Program-made: the position numbers and the translations under genes | NCBI GenBank assembly: GCA_026120035.1 | Contig: JALRME010000004.1 | Coordinates: 1,426,001 to 1,490,000, forward strand | Direction: 5' to 3' | Length of the DNA stretch: 64,000 nucleotides | DNA from: Coleophoma eucalyptorum | Taxonomy: Eukaryota; Ascomycota; Leotiomycetes; Helotiales; Dermateaceae | The notes under the pieces: generated by a model | The model's input: only the letters and a program-made list of their open reading frames with translations | The model's database searches: none | Told to the model about the DNA's origin: nothing | Part shown: positions 12,185 through 23,398 of the stretch, in pieces | Numbering within the stretch: the stretch's first letter is position 1 | Layout: every line of letters begins with the position of its first letter

Positions 12185-14251
12185 ATGCCCAGTTTTGGTT
12201 TTGCCTCGCCCTTTGGTGGTGTTACAGGCAGGACGAGTGCGACTCTTTTCGAGATACGGTAAGATCCCTTGTGCTCTTGCGACACACAATTGAGAACTAA
12301 TCTGGGCCGCATAGCCTCGAGAACGAAGTCATTGTCCTTCGTGGCGGAGAGAACGAAGCCTCAAGCCAACTTTTGAAGGGTGTGGTAGTACTGTGTTTGC
12401 CTTCGGCGCTGAAATGCGAAGATGTGCACCTGCGCATGACAGGACAACTGAAAGTCGGGTAAGTTCCCTTTCTACCCCTCCATGCGCCAGCCCTCGCTCG
12501 CATGATCGCAATTGACCGTCTTTCTGCAGATGGAACGACCAACGACTTACACCGACGGGTATTTCGAATAATCGAGTCGATAAAACCACAGAGATTTTTA
12601 CTCACCGATGGATGCCATTTGTCGGTGGTGGCGCCCCCGGCTCCTCGTCTCGAGGCACAACTCTGCCTGCAGGCAATTACGAGTGGCCTTTCGAGCTCGT
12701 AATTCCAGGTTCCATGCCAGAGAGCGTGGAGGGACTTGCCGACAGCCACATTGTATACAAATTGAAGGCTACAGTTGCGAGAGGAAAATTGGCGTATGAT
12801 TTGCATGCATGGAAGCCGGTACGAATTGTACGAACCCTCGATCCATCCGCCTTGGAGTTGGCACATGCGATGACCGTCGAGAATGTTTGGCCAAATAAGA
12901 TCGAATACCAGCTTGTCATTCCTCAGAAGGCAATTGTTTTTGGAACCGCGATCAATGTCGAGATGCGATTTACATCATTGCTGAAGGGACTGCGGATAGG
13001 TCAAATCAAGTGCGTGTTGCTTGAACAGCAGGAATTTACGATAGCTGGTTCATCAGCACATACGGAGCGGATGTGGAAGCATGCAAGGGATGTAGAAACC
13101 TGGGTCTTTGAGCTTAACGAAGAGGAGCACTATCGCGACTTACTGGACGAGAACGGACAGGATGGATATACATTGAAGGAGAGTATGCCGCTTCCAAAGC
13201 GCCTGAGTCGATGTCTACAAGATGTTGATGTGAATGGTATCAAAATCAGACACAAGGTTAAGTTCAACATCGCACTGCACAACCCAGATGGCCATGTTTC
13301 TGAGGTACGTTCGTCCGTTATTTCCATAAGAGAGCATAAACTGACAAATTCTAGCTTCGTGCGACACTTCCCGTCACGATCTTCATTTCTCCAAACATGC
13401 CTCTCAACTCCGATGGCTGCCTCGTAGACCAGACACCAATGAGTACGCAATCAGTGGATGTGCAGTCTCACGCACCTCCGCTTTATGGCGAGCACGTTCT
13501 CGATCAATTATATGCAGATATGGACCAATCTGGACTGATGACTCCAGCTCCTCAATCTGGCATGAACACCCCATTCTACAGTCAGTCCCGAGCTGGTTCA
13601 TCTGAGAATCTTGCTTCCCTGGACAGCGTCGCAAATAGCACAGGCGCCGTTCCACCTGCCGCACTTACATCCAGACTTCAAAACCTTAACATTAGCTCTC
13701 GCAATAGCAGCTTCTTGCGGAGACATCCAGGTTCAGGTTCCGGACATGCTACTCCAGCTGAGCAACATCCTCATGACAGCAGACAGTCAGGGTACTTCGA
13801 CTCCCACTCTGCGCCTCATAGCACTCCCCTCAGTAGACGTACCAGTGAGGAAGATGAGCATCACCACAGTGGGATGGTGTCTGGTGTAACTAGTGGACGA
13901 CATTCACCAGAGCACGATGAGTTCTTGACACTAGCAGAGTTAAGCAAGGTTCCGTCCTATACAACAGCTGTCAAGACACCATTAAAGAGAAATGCTAGTT
14001 ATGTCGATACTTCACTGCCAAACTACGAAGCAGCCTTATCGGCACCACCAAGTCCTGTACGCACCTACAGTATTCCCGTCACGCCAGGTGCGGAATCTTC
14101 TGGGAGCGATACAACTGTAAATGGCGCTCGGAGGAACCCAATAGCGAATATGGGCTTTACACCTATACATCCTCCTCCACCAGCTCATATTGGCGATGAA
14201 GATGAAAGAAGAAGGCTGCAGCTTCTCCGCAATCGTGAGAGAGCTCACTAA
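12185..14251 (+). CDS. creD: CreD-type alpha-arrestin (HECT ubiquitin-ligase adaptor)
   Basis: Four exons, 12185-12258, 12315-12458, 12530-13304 and 13355-14251, give 629 aa. Arrestin N and C domains fill roughly residues 15-350. Family landmarks are visible: LLKGLRIGQIK, a motif RCLQDVDVNGIKIRHKVKF, and NPDGHVSELRATLPVTIFISPN across the last intron. The tail is disordered and Ser/Thr-rich with PY motifs, PPLY at 372-375 and LPNY at 552-555, which bind WW domains of Rsp5/HulA-type ligases. In Aspergillus nidulans CreD opposes CreB/CreC and takes part in carbon catabolite repression; yeast Rod1/Rog3 direct transporter endocytosis. A similar adaptor role is inferred. The start is the first ATG upstream of the conserved strand LFEIRLENEVIVLRGGE. 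All introns are GT-AG and the frame is intact. Confidence 0.88.
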
Positions 14252-15658
14252 ATAGTTTGATTTTGTGTGCTAGAGCCAGAGATACCACTATAGTTTGAGG
14301 CATACAGAACGTGTTTGCAGGACAGAAATATTTCTTTGTTTGACGGGCAAGCATTTTCGTAGGCGTTTGGAAAGAAGCACATAAAGGCTGGGTTACATCA
14401 TAGACGGTATTGAAATGCAATGGGGCTGGGTACCTTCATTACTGTGTTAGAGCGAGGATCTTGCGAATCAAATATGGGTGTTTGGGACAGGATAAGATTT
14501 GGGACATTTGACGTAGATTCTCCATCACCACTCAGGTTTGAGTCATCAGAAGAGAAAATTTCACAAGACAATTTCTGTTGCGCCTGGCTCTTTTCGAGTC
14601 CTTAGAACATTTCTTAGTGCATGGTGCAAAAGTGTGCAAATATCCGACGTTACAAGAAATGACAACCTAGGGAAGCCGAGGTTTCCGCAGTTTAATCAAG
14701 CTCTTTGTTTCGCAGGTATAGCCCAACAACTGAAGGGATTGACGCAGGCACGTTCCAACGAAATCAGCTTGATTTTCTGCTCCCAAAAGAAGGGTAGACT
14801 AAGGTCCAAACAGGAGATGGCCAAGGTTTTGTGTCAGATGATCTGATCTTTCCTCATACCGTCTCCTGGGTAGCGAGGGATCTAATGTGGAGGGTAGTTA
14901 GGATTTAGACTTTGGTCTGCTCGTGCGAAGTCTAACAAGGTACAGACAGTCCTGGCTTCTTCCCCTCTCTTCATTCCTCGACTCTCCTTGAATCGACGAC
15001 CATCGCTTTTTTCACTGTCATGGGCTTCCTAGGTCTGTGATAGAAAGAGACGGACTATAGATGCGGGATGATGATGATGATGATGAGAGTACCCTTTCTG
15101 CATAATCTATAAAGTAAGCATAGCATATACCCATCAGGGACACGGTGTATGGTCTCAAGTTGAGATTTTGATGTGTGAGGAGCGTCATTCCGGGATGACG
15201 TAGCTACGGGAAGCCGAGAGGGAAGAAACGAAAGGGAGGTGTGATATAAAGAGTCCTCGCTAGTCCCTCGCTCTAGATCTTGGGTCGGTGAAGGTAGACA
15301 CGATTAAAGGTAGGAAACCGGATATTCTCATTGTTCTTCCTAACCTCCTTTCCTTCTTATCCTCTGAGAATATATATACCCTTTATCGGCTATCAAAGTT
15401 GAACAGCGAACGCGACGACACAAAAGAAACCCTGCGTACATCATCGACAGGGATCTAAATTTGAATGATCTCCCATTCACCTTCTGGACACACCACCAAG
15501 ACAGCATAACCCCACAATTATAAACAACCTCATATCTAGAGAGGTGCGCGGCCCCCTTAACTTTTTCACTTCAAATCACATTCTGTTCTCTTCTCGCGTC
15601 CCCAAGACAACAAATCTCCAGCTTCTACGCGCTGAAAACTAACCTCCTAAACAGAAAA
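14252..15658. other. Intergenic region upstream of the BAR-PH gene
   Basis: It holds the 3' UTR of the arrestin gene and the promoter of the next gene in the same direction. A (GAT)n tract lies at about 15067-15085. Frames at 14420-14605 and 14538-14846 show no domain. Nothing else was seen. Confidence 0.6.
15371..15378 (+). promoter_or_regulatory. Possible TATA element for the BAR-PH gene
   Basis: TATATATA lies about 280 bp before the ATG at 15659, followed by pyrimidine-rich DNA. The position suits a gene with a 200-250 nt leader. No transcript start is visible, so this is a candidate only. Confidence 0.3.
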
Positions 15659-17189
15659 ATGTTGGGCAGAAAAAAGAGTGTTGCCGAAAAGGCACTCCCT
15701 CGGCGTTCAGCAACCCAAGGAACTCTCGGCAGCGACAGCGATGAAGCCGTGCCGCGTGCTGATCCCAAGGATACGTCAGAGTTGCTTGCGGAGCGACTGC
15801 AGGCTTGGAAGCATGCAGTTGGTTATTTGGAGGCATTCGTGAGTGCGACGGAGAAGTTGGAGAAAGCACACGCGAAGGAGTATGAGAAGGTTCTCAAGGT
15901 ATGGCCTCCTAGTGTGACGGCAGAATTGGGGTGTTTGGCCGCTGATGCGAGAAACAGACTATCGCGGATCCATTGAAGGAGGGAAATCATTTCGATCAGA
16001 GTCTGGGTGGCATTGCAGGCATGTTTGAAAATATGAGAGCTAACACCCAGGTAATTAACGCGACTAAATCTTTGCGCCTTTTGTACTAATGACGCTCTAG
16101 GGCCTTGCGAATTCTCATATCGAAACCGAGAAGAACTTGAAAGGTTCCGTCCTCCCTATCCTCGACCGTCTACACAAGGAAATCAAGAATAAGTCCAAAG
16201 AACTGGCCAGCGGAGCTGCCAAGGGAGCAAAGGAGGTAGAGAAGGCACGAAATACTACACAGAAGCACATCGAGCTCCTTGGAACACAAGTTGCTGGGTT
16301 CGAATCTGCGGGCGGAAGGATTAACGCTGCTGATGATCCATATATCCTCCACAGAGGAGTGTTTCACCGACTCAACAAGCAAGTTCTAGAAGAGAACAAC
16401 AGCCGCCATGATCTTCTGGCCGTGCAGCATAACTTCTCGGCTTTCGAGGGGCATGTAATTGAGGTTATTCAACAAGCTATGGAGGCTTTCAATCAATTCG
16501 TCGGAGGCCAGGCTCAGAATGACCAGCAAATATACGCCGATATACTCGCTTCTGCACAACGTATTCCTGTTGATTTTGAATGGACGAAGTTCGTCGAGCG
16601 AAATGGCTCTATGTTGGTTGATCCAGCCGCTGGGGACAGATCTGTTGATTCCATCACTTTTTCCAATCAGGATCACAAGTCTACTAAACCTCTCATTGAA
16701 GGAACCCTGGAGAGGAAGTCTCGCAACAAGCTAAGCTTGGGTGGATACTCTACGGGTTACTACGTTGTGACCCCATCCAAATTCTTGCACGAGTTTAAGG
16801 ATAATGACAACTTCCGCAAAGACCCTCAACCAGAGCTGTCTATCTACCTGCCAGATGCTATCATCGGTGCACCAAGCGGTAGCAAATTTAATGTCAAGGG
16901 CAAAGACATATCGAAGGGCCTGTCTGGCAAACTCTCCGGAAATGCCGAGATCGCCTTCAAGGCCCACACTGATGCTGATGCTCAGAAATGGTTCGAGGTC
17001 ATCCGCGATGCTGCCGGTGCGACCGGGCCCGCTGAGACATATACCAGCGAGCCCTCAACGCCAATTAGCCCAATTGCTGATGAAAAGAAGCGCATTATGA
17101 GCCAGCCACCTGTTTACGAGGAGGAAGCAGAGAGTAGTGCCGCTCCTGTGGGCGCTGGGGCACTGGTTGCTGCTAATGAGAAAGCTTAA
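15659..17189 (+). CDS. SLM1: Slm1/Slm2-type BAR-PH domain protein
   Basis: Three exons, 15659-15898, 15958-16050 and 16101-17189, encode 473 aa. Residues from about 35 to 290 are helical and charged, the BAR-like membrane-curving region (GMFENMRANTQGLANSHIE across intron 2, then LHKEIKNKSKELASGAAKGAKE). A PH domain spans about residues 307-412, from KPLIEGTLERKSR to KWFEVIRDAAG. A low-complexity Pro/Glu/Ser tail follows. In yeast Slm1/Slm2 bind PI(4,5)P2 at eisosomes and pass plasma-membrane stress to TORC2-Ypk1; filamentous fungi carry one such protein of this size. The role here is inferred from domain order. Lengths of the first two exons are whole codons, so skipping of exon 2 would keep the frame. 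Confidence 0.88.
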
Positions 17190-17921
17190 AATGGCACTCT
17201 GTGAGTGGGGGGAGATGGTGTACTGGTGGATGTTCCAACGCCCTGGGTGGTCAGCGTGTGATCTTGTGTTGCCTTGCATTGTGTCTTTCTCGTCTTCATT
17301 TGGCCCTTTTCATGAATGTTGCATGATACCTCTGTTTCCGGTTTTCTATTTCCTGTCTATCGATTCTGTTCAAGTGGTGAGCGGTCTTGCCATAAACCTA
17401 CCTTGGGTACTTCACTAAGCAACCTTTTAATAATATATGTATCGCTCCCCAAAAGTGCCGACTCTAATCGTCTGGCTCCCCATACTGCATTACCCGGCTT
17501 ACTAATCATCGACTTGATCAACGACTACATCGTCTTCTGTCCTATCTTACTCGTATGAATTTTTAGAAAGAAAGATCGCAGGTGGATCAGCTATGAGCTA
17601 TTCAAGTGTACTGCTAGTCTCTCAGAAATGGAGAGGCTAAAGAGACCATCTGATCTCATCTATTCGCAAGCCCACTCCTGACCGCAATCTCCTCTCCGAT
17701 AGGGCGGGGCAGGCAAGCATGGCTATCTCTTCCGTCGATCACTTTCTACTGCATGATCAGGGTCGGGAACCTTCCTATTTCACCTGCATAAACATCATGT
17801 GACGTTACTTCCGCTGGCCTGTATCTACGTATACATCCATCTAATTTCTGGTACATCTAAAAGGGATGCGTTCTGCGGCCTGCTCTCTTTTCTAGCAGCC
17901 CAGACGTTGTGCCGAGCTTTC
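17190..17921 (+). other. Intergenic region between tandem genes
   Basis: It holds the 3' UTR of the BAR-PH gene and the promoter of the secreted-protein gene. The frame of the next gene is open upstream to 17799, but the residues before 17922 do not form a signal peptide, so this part is treated as leader. Nothing else was seen. Confidence 0.6.
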
Positions 17922-19757
17922 ATGATGAGAATTGCAGCTTTCTTCCTTTGCTCCGTCTTGGCGGCTGTACCTGCAGCATATGCACAGTCTGCTGGAAGCC
18001 ACACTGATCTGAATCGTTGGTGTGGTAAGCCGTATGAAAGTGGGTATGTGATATCCTTCTTCCCTTTGAAGAAATCAATTGACTGGTACTTCTCTAGGTC
18101 GCCTAATTATGATCCTGGTGGACAGACATACCCGCCTGCACCATCTTCAAGCCAACTGCTCTACGTCCAAGTTGTACCTCGCCACAGTATCTACGTAGAT
18201 AGTGAGACGACTGGAACTTTCATTGTTGATGCTACTCTTTCAAATACGTATGGCGACACTTACTACAACTCCACCTATATCACGGGATCGAATGGCACTA
18301 ACCCGTTCACAACTCTCTACTTCTCGATTGCTCTTGAGTCAAATGACAAGGTTCTGGTGCAGAACGATGTCCTTGTTAATTCGACAGATAACTTGTTCGA
18401 ATTTGATTTGACTCAACTAGAAGCTAGTATGAATGCTTACAACATCGTTCTCTACGGTGCTTCCGAGGACGGGAATCAAACATATACCGCTACCACTCAG
18501 CTATTTTACTTGCCAGATAAGACCACGGGGAGTGTGACCAAGATCGATAATCTGTATGGCGGGATGCTCTTCAAAAATAATGCAACCGGTTATGAGTTCC
18601 AGCCGCTTCTTGCTTTTGGATTCTACACTTCCTATGGAGGATATCTAGAATTGAGCCTGGACAATGTTCAAGCCTACGCAGACATGGGCTTCAATACGAT
18701 TCATCCCATTCCAACATTCTCTCCGAACCTTTCAACTATATTCGACTACGCGGATGAGATCAATCTCTTGTGGCAATACGACATGAGAGGCACATTTCAG
18801 AACCTGACATCGGTTGCCGAGCAGGTTAGTGAGGTGATGGATCATAGTTCTTTGTTTGCGTATTACACGGCTGATGAACCGGATGGTTGGGAGTATCCTT
18901 TGAATTCTACCTTGCTGGCTTACGAGACTATTACCTCGCTTGATAAATACCATCCCGTAGGCTTGGTGTTAAACTGTCAAAACTTTTACTATGAAGAGTA
19001 TTCTTCTGGGGCAGATTATGTGATGGAGGATGCCTACCCAGTGAGTTCCAATTTCTTTGTTTCATCCCCAAGAAAGACCCCTCGTAAGAGAGTTCATCTC
19101 TAAACCTATCTCCAGATCGGTATCAACGCAACCTATTCTATCCCTTGGGACACACCTTGCAACATAACCTACGGTGATTGCGGCTGTGACAACTGCGAAG
19201 GCTCAGTTCTGGATGTATCTTCTCGACTGGATGATCTTTCCAACTACCAATCCTGGCTGGGTCAGTGGCCAAAACCCCTTTGGGCTGTCCCTCAATCCTT
19301 TTCAGGGGAAAACTACTGGTCACGCGATCCCACTGTTGCGGAAACATACGTAATGAATCAACTTGCTTTTAACCACAAAGCCAAATCAATCATGATCTGG
19401 ACCTACCCAACCGCCACGGAGCTCGCAGTCGCTAACGCTGCACAAGCAAAAGTCGTCACCGTGTCTCCTGTCTTAGATTTCCTGGTTGGGGTGCATCCCG
19501 TGCCTATCATTGTCGATGCGTATCCACTGCTGGATGTTGCGTATTGGAAAGTCGATACGGGTGTTCTGGTTAGTGTAGTTAATCTGGATTATGTTGATAC
19601 GACAGCGAGTGTGGTTATCACACTTCCATTTGCGAGCAATGGGTCTTCGATTGTGGAACAGCCCTGGGGTGAGGTAGAGTGGTCGTTAACGGGCACGTCT
19701 TTGGAGGTTAATGGGTTGGCGGCGCTAGCGACAAGTTTTGTGGTTTTGGATCTGTGA
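17922..19757 (+). CDS. Secreted glycoside-hydrolase-like (TIM-barrel type) protein
   Basis: Exons 17922-18043, 18098-19040 and 19116-19757 give 568 aa. The start was chosen at MMRIAAFF because it opens a clear signal peptide with cleavage expected after AYA (residue 21). The mature part has many N-X-S/T sites and an aromatic-rich core. The segment FAYYTADEPDGW (E301) resembles the end of a catalytic beta strand in clan-A type glycosidases. A C-terminal beta-rich region (about 480-568) looks like an accessory sandwich domain. It fits a group of fungal secreted proteins annotated as glycoside hydrolase superfamily, but I cannot name the GH family or substrate. Intron 1 is 54 nt and in frame, so a naive translation would read through it and add 18 residues. 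The gene is certain; the enzyme activity is tentative. Confidence 0.75.
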
Positions 19758-21496
19758 AGAGTTGGAGGTCTGGCCCATCCATTCAATATTAATACCATAT
19801 AGCTCTTGAAATGAATGGAATAGGACTTCTGACTTAGGGAATTCCAACCATTTGCCTTCGAGACTAAACATCACAAGCAGAGTAGAATAAACTTAAGCGA
19901 GCTAACAACCATATGGAAAAGTCCTCGATATAAGCATCTCATTTATTCGACCCGAGCCTACGAACATATAGCACTGTGCAATTAGTATTATCAAAAACTC
20001 CTCCATACCATACTTTTGGTTGCCAACTAAGAGAATCTCCTTGCAAAGAAGCGTGTACTTGTCGAAGCTATCCCGTATACGCTTATCAGACATTACCTAG
20101 TCAGCATCCCAAAGAAGAAAAAAGTCCCACGCCACTATTTAGCAGTACTCTCCCTCCTCTTCCTCATGCTTCCTTCTTCTATAGGCTAATCTTCTTCCAA
20201 GTCAAGCACACGCCATCTACTCATTATCCTCGAGCCAAGACGCCCATTCATCCCAAAGTGAAATATCTCAATATCCTCATTCTATCCGAACCCCGTGCTT
20301 CACTTCAACAACCCACTACTTCTAATCACGTATAGCCTCTCACAGTCTATCCTGTGGGCACGAAAGGACCTCGCGTTCCCAACTCACTCTGGTAGTAGTG
20401 AATACAAAGCAAGCGCGGCTCCATCCGGATTCTTGAACGGAGTGAAGAAAAAAGTGGATTGCGTAAGGAGAAGAAAGCTCGGCCGGGCATCCCATACTGT
20501 TGTTAAGTGAGTGACTTGCTGCTTGGAAGCAGCTACTTGCTTGGTATTTTAAATCGAGAGCGAATTTTAACACTATTCGACACAGTTCTCTTTCTCTCTC
20601 CAAGGACATCGGTCCAGGATCTTGCGAATGGTATATTGCGGTACCTTGGTCATTCTGGGAGTGCCAAGAGTGAAAAGAATGGGAGGGAATCTAGGTGGTG
20701 TTAGTGATTCTGTGGAATGGAACGGTAATGAATGGTAAGACTATTAAGGGAGAGAGGGGCGAGAAGAGATAGAAGTCCACAACCTTTCTGTTTTGACTTT
20801 TGGGCGTTTTAGTTTCTGAGAAAATCTCAGGGTTGACTTCAAACCTAACATCACCACATCACTTTACTATAGTGAGGAGTGGATTGTGGAAGAAAAGTCC
20901 ATACCAGTTCATACAAAGTGATTGGAGAGTGGGCGAATAATGAGCACCGTCCATGTATCATCCAAGGAATGAATAACAAGCTGCTCTCACATCCAGCAGC
21001 TCCATAAACCGGTTGGCTTAGTGGACAATGCATCAGGAACCCATTCGTAATGCAACCTGTGATTCTTCATAACCTAACTGCTTAGTAAAAGCATATATTC
21101 AACATCCCCATGTACCTATTATGGCTGATAATAAAGGTCTAAACCAAAAATTGCTTGTTCAATCAGCCATGGCTGTCTGCTACCACTGCAAGAAGCTCCA
21201 ATAGACTGTATGTAGTGGTAGTACAATTCCATTACTTCATGATTGTTCCATGTCACCATGGAGCGCCAGACTCTGATCCTTCGGCTCTATCTCCGTGCAG
21301 ACCAAGTCAGCGTTGCTAGCAAACCGGAGATTCTCGTACAGTTTGTTGAGGAAACTGAACATGACCCAAAAGCACGATGTCGTGTTTATTACATACTCCT
21401 TACACCCACCCCACAATATAAATCCTACAAGGGCCACCAAAGGCAAACCGCACCTCCCCCATTATTCAATTTTCCCCCTCTCTTCTCGCCGTCCAT
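19758..21496. other. Convergent intergenic region
   Basis: It lies between two stop codons facing each other, about 1.7 kb. Short frames (19976-20335, 20295-20510) have no domain. Nothing that looks like a gene, tRNA or repeat was seen, so its length beyond two 3' UTRs is unexplained. Confidence 0.5.
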
Positions 21497-22193
21497 TTAT
21501 CGTCTCGCAGCGACGGTATTATTCGGATCCCAAGCCTGTGGCTGCCAATCCTCACTCGGACCACCCCTCGCCTTCTTCCACGGATCATCCTCCGCTTTCT
21601 TCTCTCTTCTCTCCTCCGTCCTCTGCACTGATTCCTGCGGCTGCGGCGGTGGCGGCGGAGCTGTCCGTGGAGCACCCGCCGTAGGGTTCAGCACAGGTAC
21701 CGGCGAAGCCACAGCCGGCGCAGCATTAACTTGGCCCAGGGCACCAATGCTCAAGCCAGGGCGCTGCTCGCCGGGACGGTCGAGAAAGCTAGGTTTCTCA
21801 CGCCAGCGGCGATCAGCCTCGGCAGCGAGGACCTTGAGGTTGCGTTGGCGCACGAGGTCCTGACTCTGCTCGACTAGGGAGGGCGGGTGCTCGCGGGTAT
21901 GGCGCAGCCATTGGTGCCATTGCGGCGAGATCTTGACCTCGGAGTATTGGACGCTGCGCGGGTACTCGACGATGCGCCGCATGCGCAGCGCTGTGTTGGT
22001 GTCGCGGAATTCCCAGTATCGGTTGCCGGAGAGGTCGAGGCCTGGATGGAGAGGGAGAGAGTTAGAAGGGGAGGAGATGGGAGGAGGGGAGGGACGGGGA
22101 CGCACCGACGAGAATGCGGTTACGCCAAGGCAGCTTGAAGGACTTCCACCGGAGCCAGACTTTTTGGAGGGCGGTAGGGGGTTTGCCCGACAT
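21497..22193 (-). CDS. NDUFAF2-type mitochondrial complex I assembly factor (NDUFA12-like)
   Basis: Two exons, 22193-22106 and 22041-21497, encode 210 aa. The N-terminus (MSGKPPTALQKVWLRWKSF, then LPWRNRILVGLDLSGNRYWEF) and the segment RRIVEYPRSVQYSEVKISPQWHQWLRHTREHPPS match the NDUFA12/B17.2-like fold. The tail is long, Pro- and charge-rich and ends DPNNTVAARR, as in fungal NDUFAF2 (B17.2L) relatives rather than the structural NDUFA12 subunit. Family knowledge places it in the mitochondrial matrix, helping assemble the peripheral arm of complex I. The intron is GT-AG (64 nt) and splits a Gly codon. The alternative is the NDUFA12 structural subunit itself, which lacks such a tail. Confidence 0.8.
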
Positions 22194-23398
22194 GGTTCGG
22201 TTCGTTGATGAGAGCTTCTTTGTGAGCTGTGGATATTCTCGACTGGCGGGTGCTCTATCTGCAATTTGAGTGAGGGAAGGGTGGTGTTGTGATGAGATGG
22301 GATTGTCGAGCTTGCAGATCGATAAATTTCCGGTACAGTATAGTGATTGATAAAGCTTAAATTTTATCTTATCTGATCTGATTTAGATCGTTTTTGACTG
22401 GCTGAAGCGTGACAGCCCACACTTTCGAGTTTTAAGGCTATCAAGTACCTTCTGACCTTGGATTAAGTACTAGTATGAGTGGAGTCTATGAGTTGGTCTT
22501 TTCTAGAGGTGAACTACTCGGGATAGGTTTCATTCTATTATGGTCTTGATAACGATATAGAAATCTGGGCACGGGTCAAGCCGCATACGAGATTAGAAAG
22601 TCGAGCATAAGATGATTCTGATTCTTTTTAATACAGCTTATGATAATTGATATAGAATACATTTAAGGAACTTTGTCCTATTCTTAAAGCAAGAAGGGAA
22701 AAAAAGTACAACATCACGAAGATGATTAAATCCTCCAAATTCATATCCTTTCCTAGTCCGTCAAAAAGTCATAACACATCCATCATAAGAGAGAGTCATG
22801 CCACGCGAAGAAAGTCGTTCCAACGACAAAGAGCAAACGACCCAAGAAATCTAAGTGTTTGAACGCCTGCTAGTCTTTTTTTTGTGAAAGTAACCTTCCC
22901 GCCAGCCAAACGAAATGATGAAATTGGTACACGTGACTGTGCAGAGAGGTGCAGCAGCCAGCAAAGGTGAAGAGTAAGAAACACTGGAATCCCAGCAAAA
23001 CGCCTAAGAAACCGTAAAATAACCGATGCTCGCTCAACGCTCCCAAAACAGTCCAAAGATAAAAGGGTAAAAAAGATTCGCAGTCGATCAGCATTGTTTG
23101 CGACGTGGAGTGACGATGATGATTTCATTCCAGTGCGTGTTGGATGGCATGTTTCGGGTACCGATGACGTCAATGCCAGCGGGGCCTTCAAAGCGCTATG
23201 GATGGACCCTTGGCTCCACATTTTCCAACGACCCTGTCGAAAGTGGCTTGCAATTTGACTTCGGCCATGGTCCATTGACATGCACTTTTCTCAATTCAAG
23301 CCGACTCGGCGTTTCGTGAGTTCGTCTATGACGAGCGTAATTTCCAGGATCATCTGCGAACAGTTGTAGGCAAATTGATCACTGTCCATCACCTCCAC
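22194..23398 (-). other. Intergenic region between tandem minus-strand genes
   Basis: It holds the 3' UTR of the zinc-finger gene and the promoter of the complex I factor gene. A minus-strand frame at 22796-23281 (161 codons) has no domain and lies where the 3' UTR is expected. The DNA at 22590-22760 is AT-rich. Nothing else was seen. Confidence 0.55.

Noticed and set aside
17799..17921. Upstream extension of the secreted protein by 41 residues
   Set aside because: It would bury the signal peptide inside the protein; the second ATG pair at 17922 gives a proper secretion signal.
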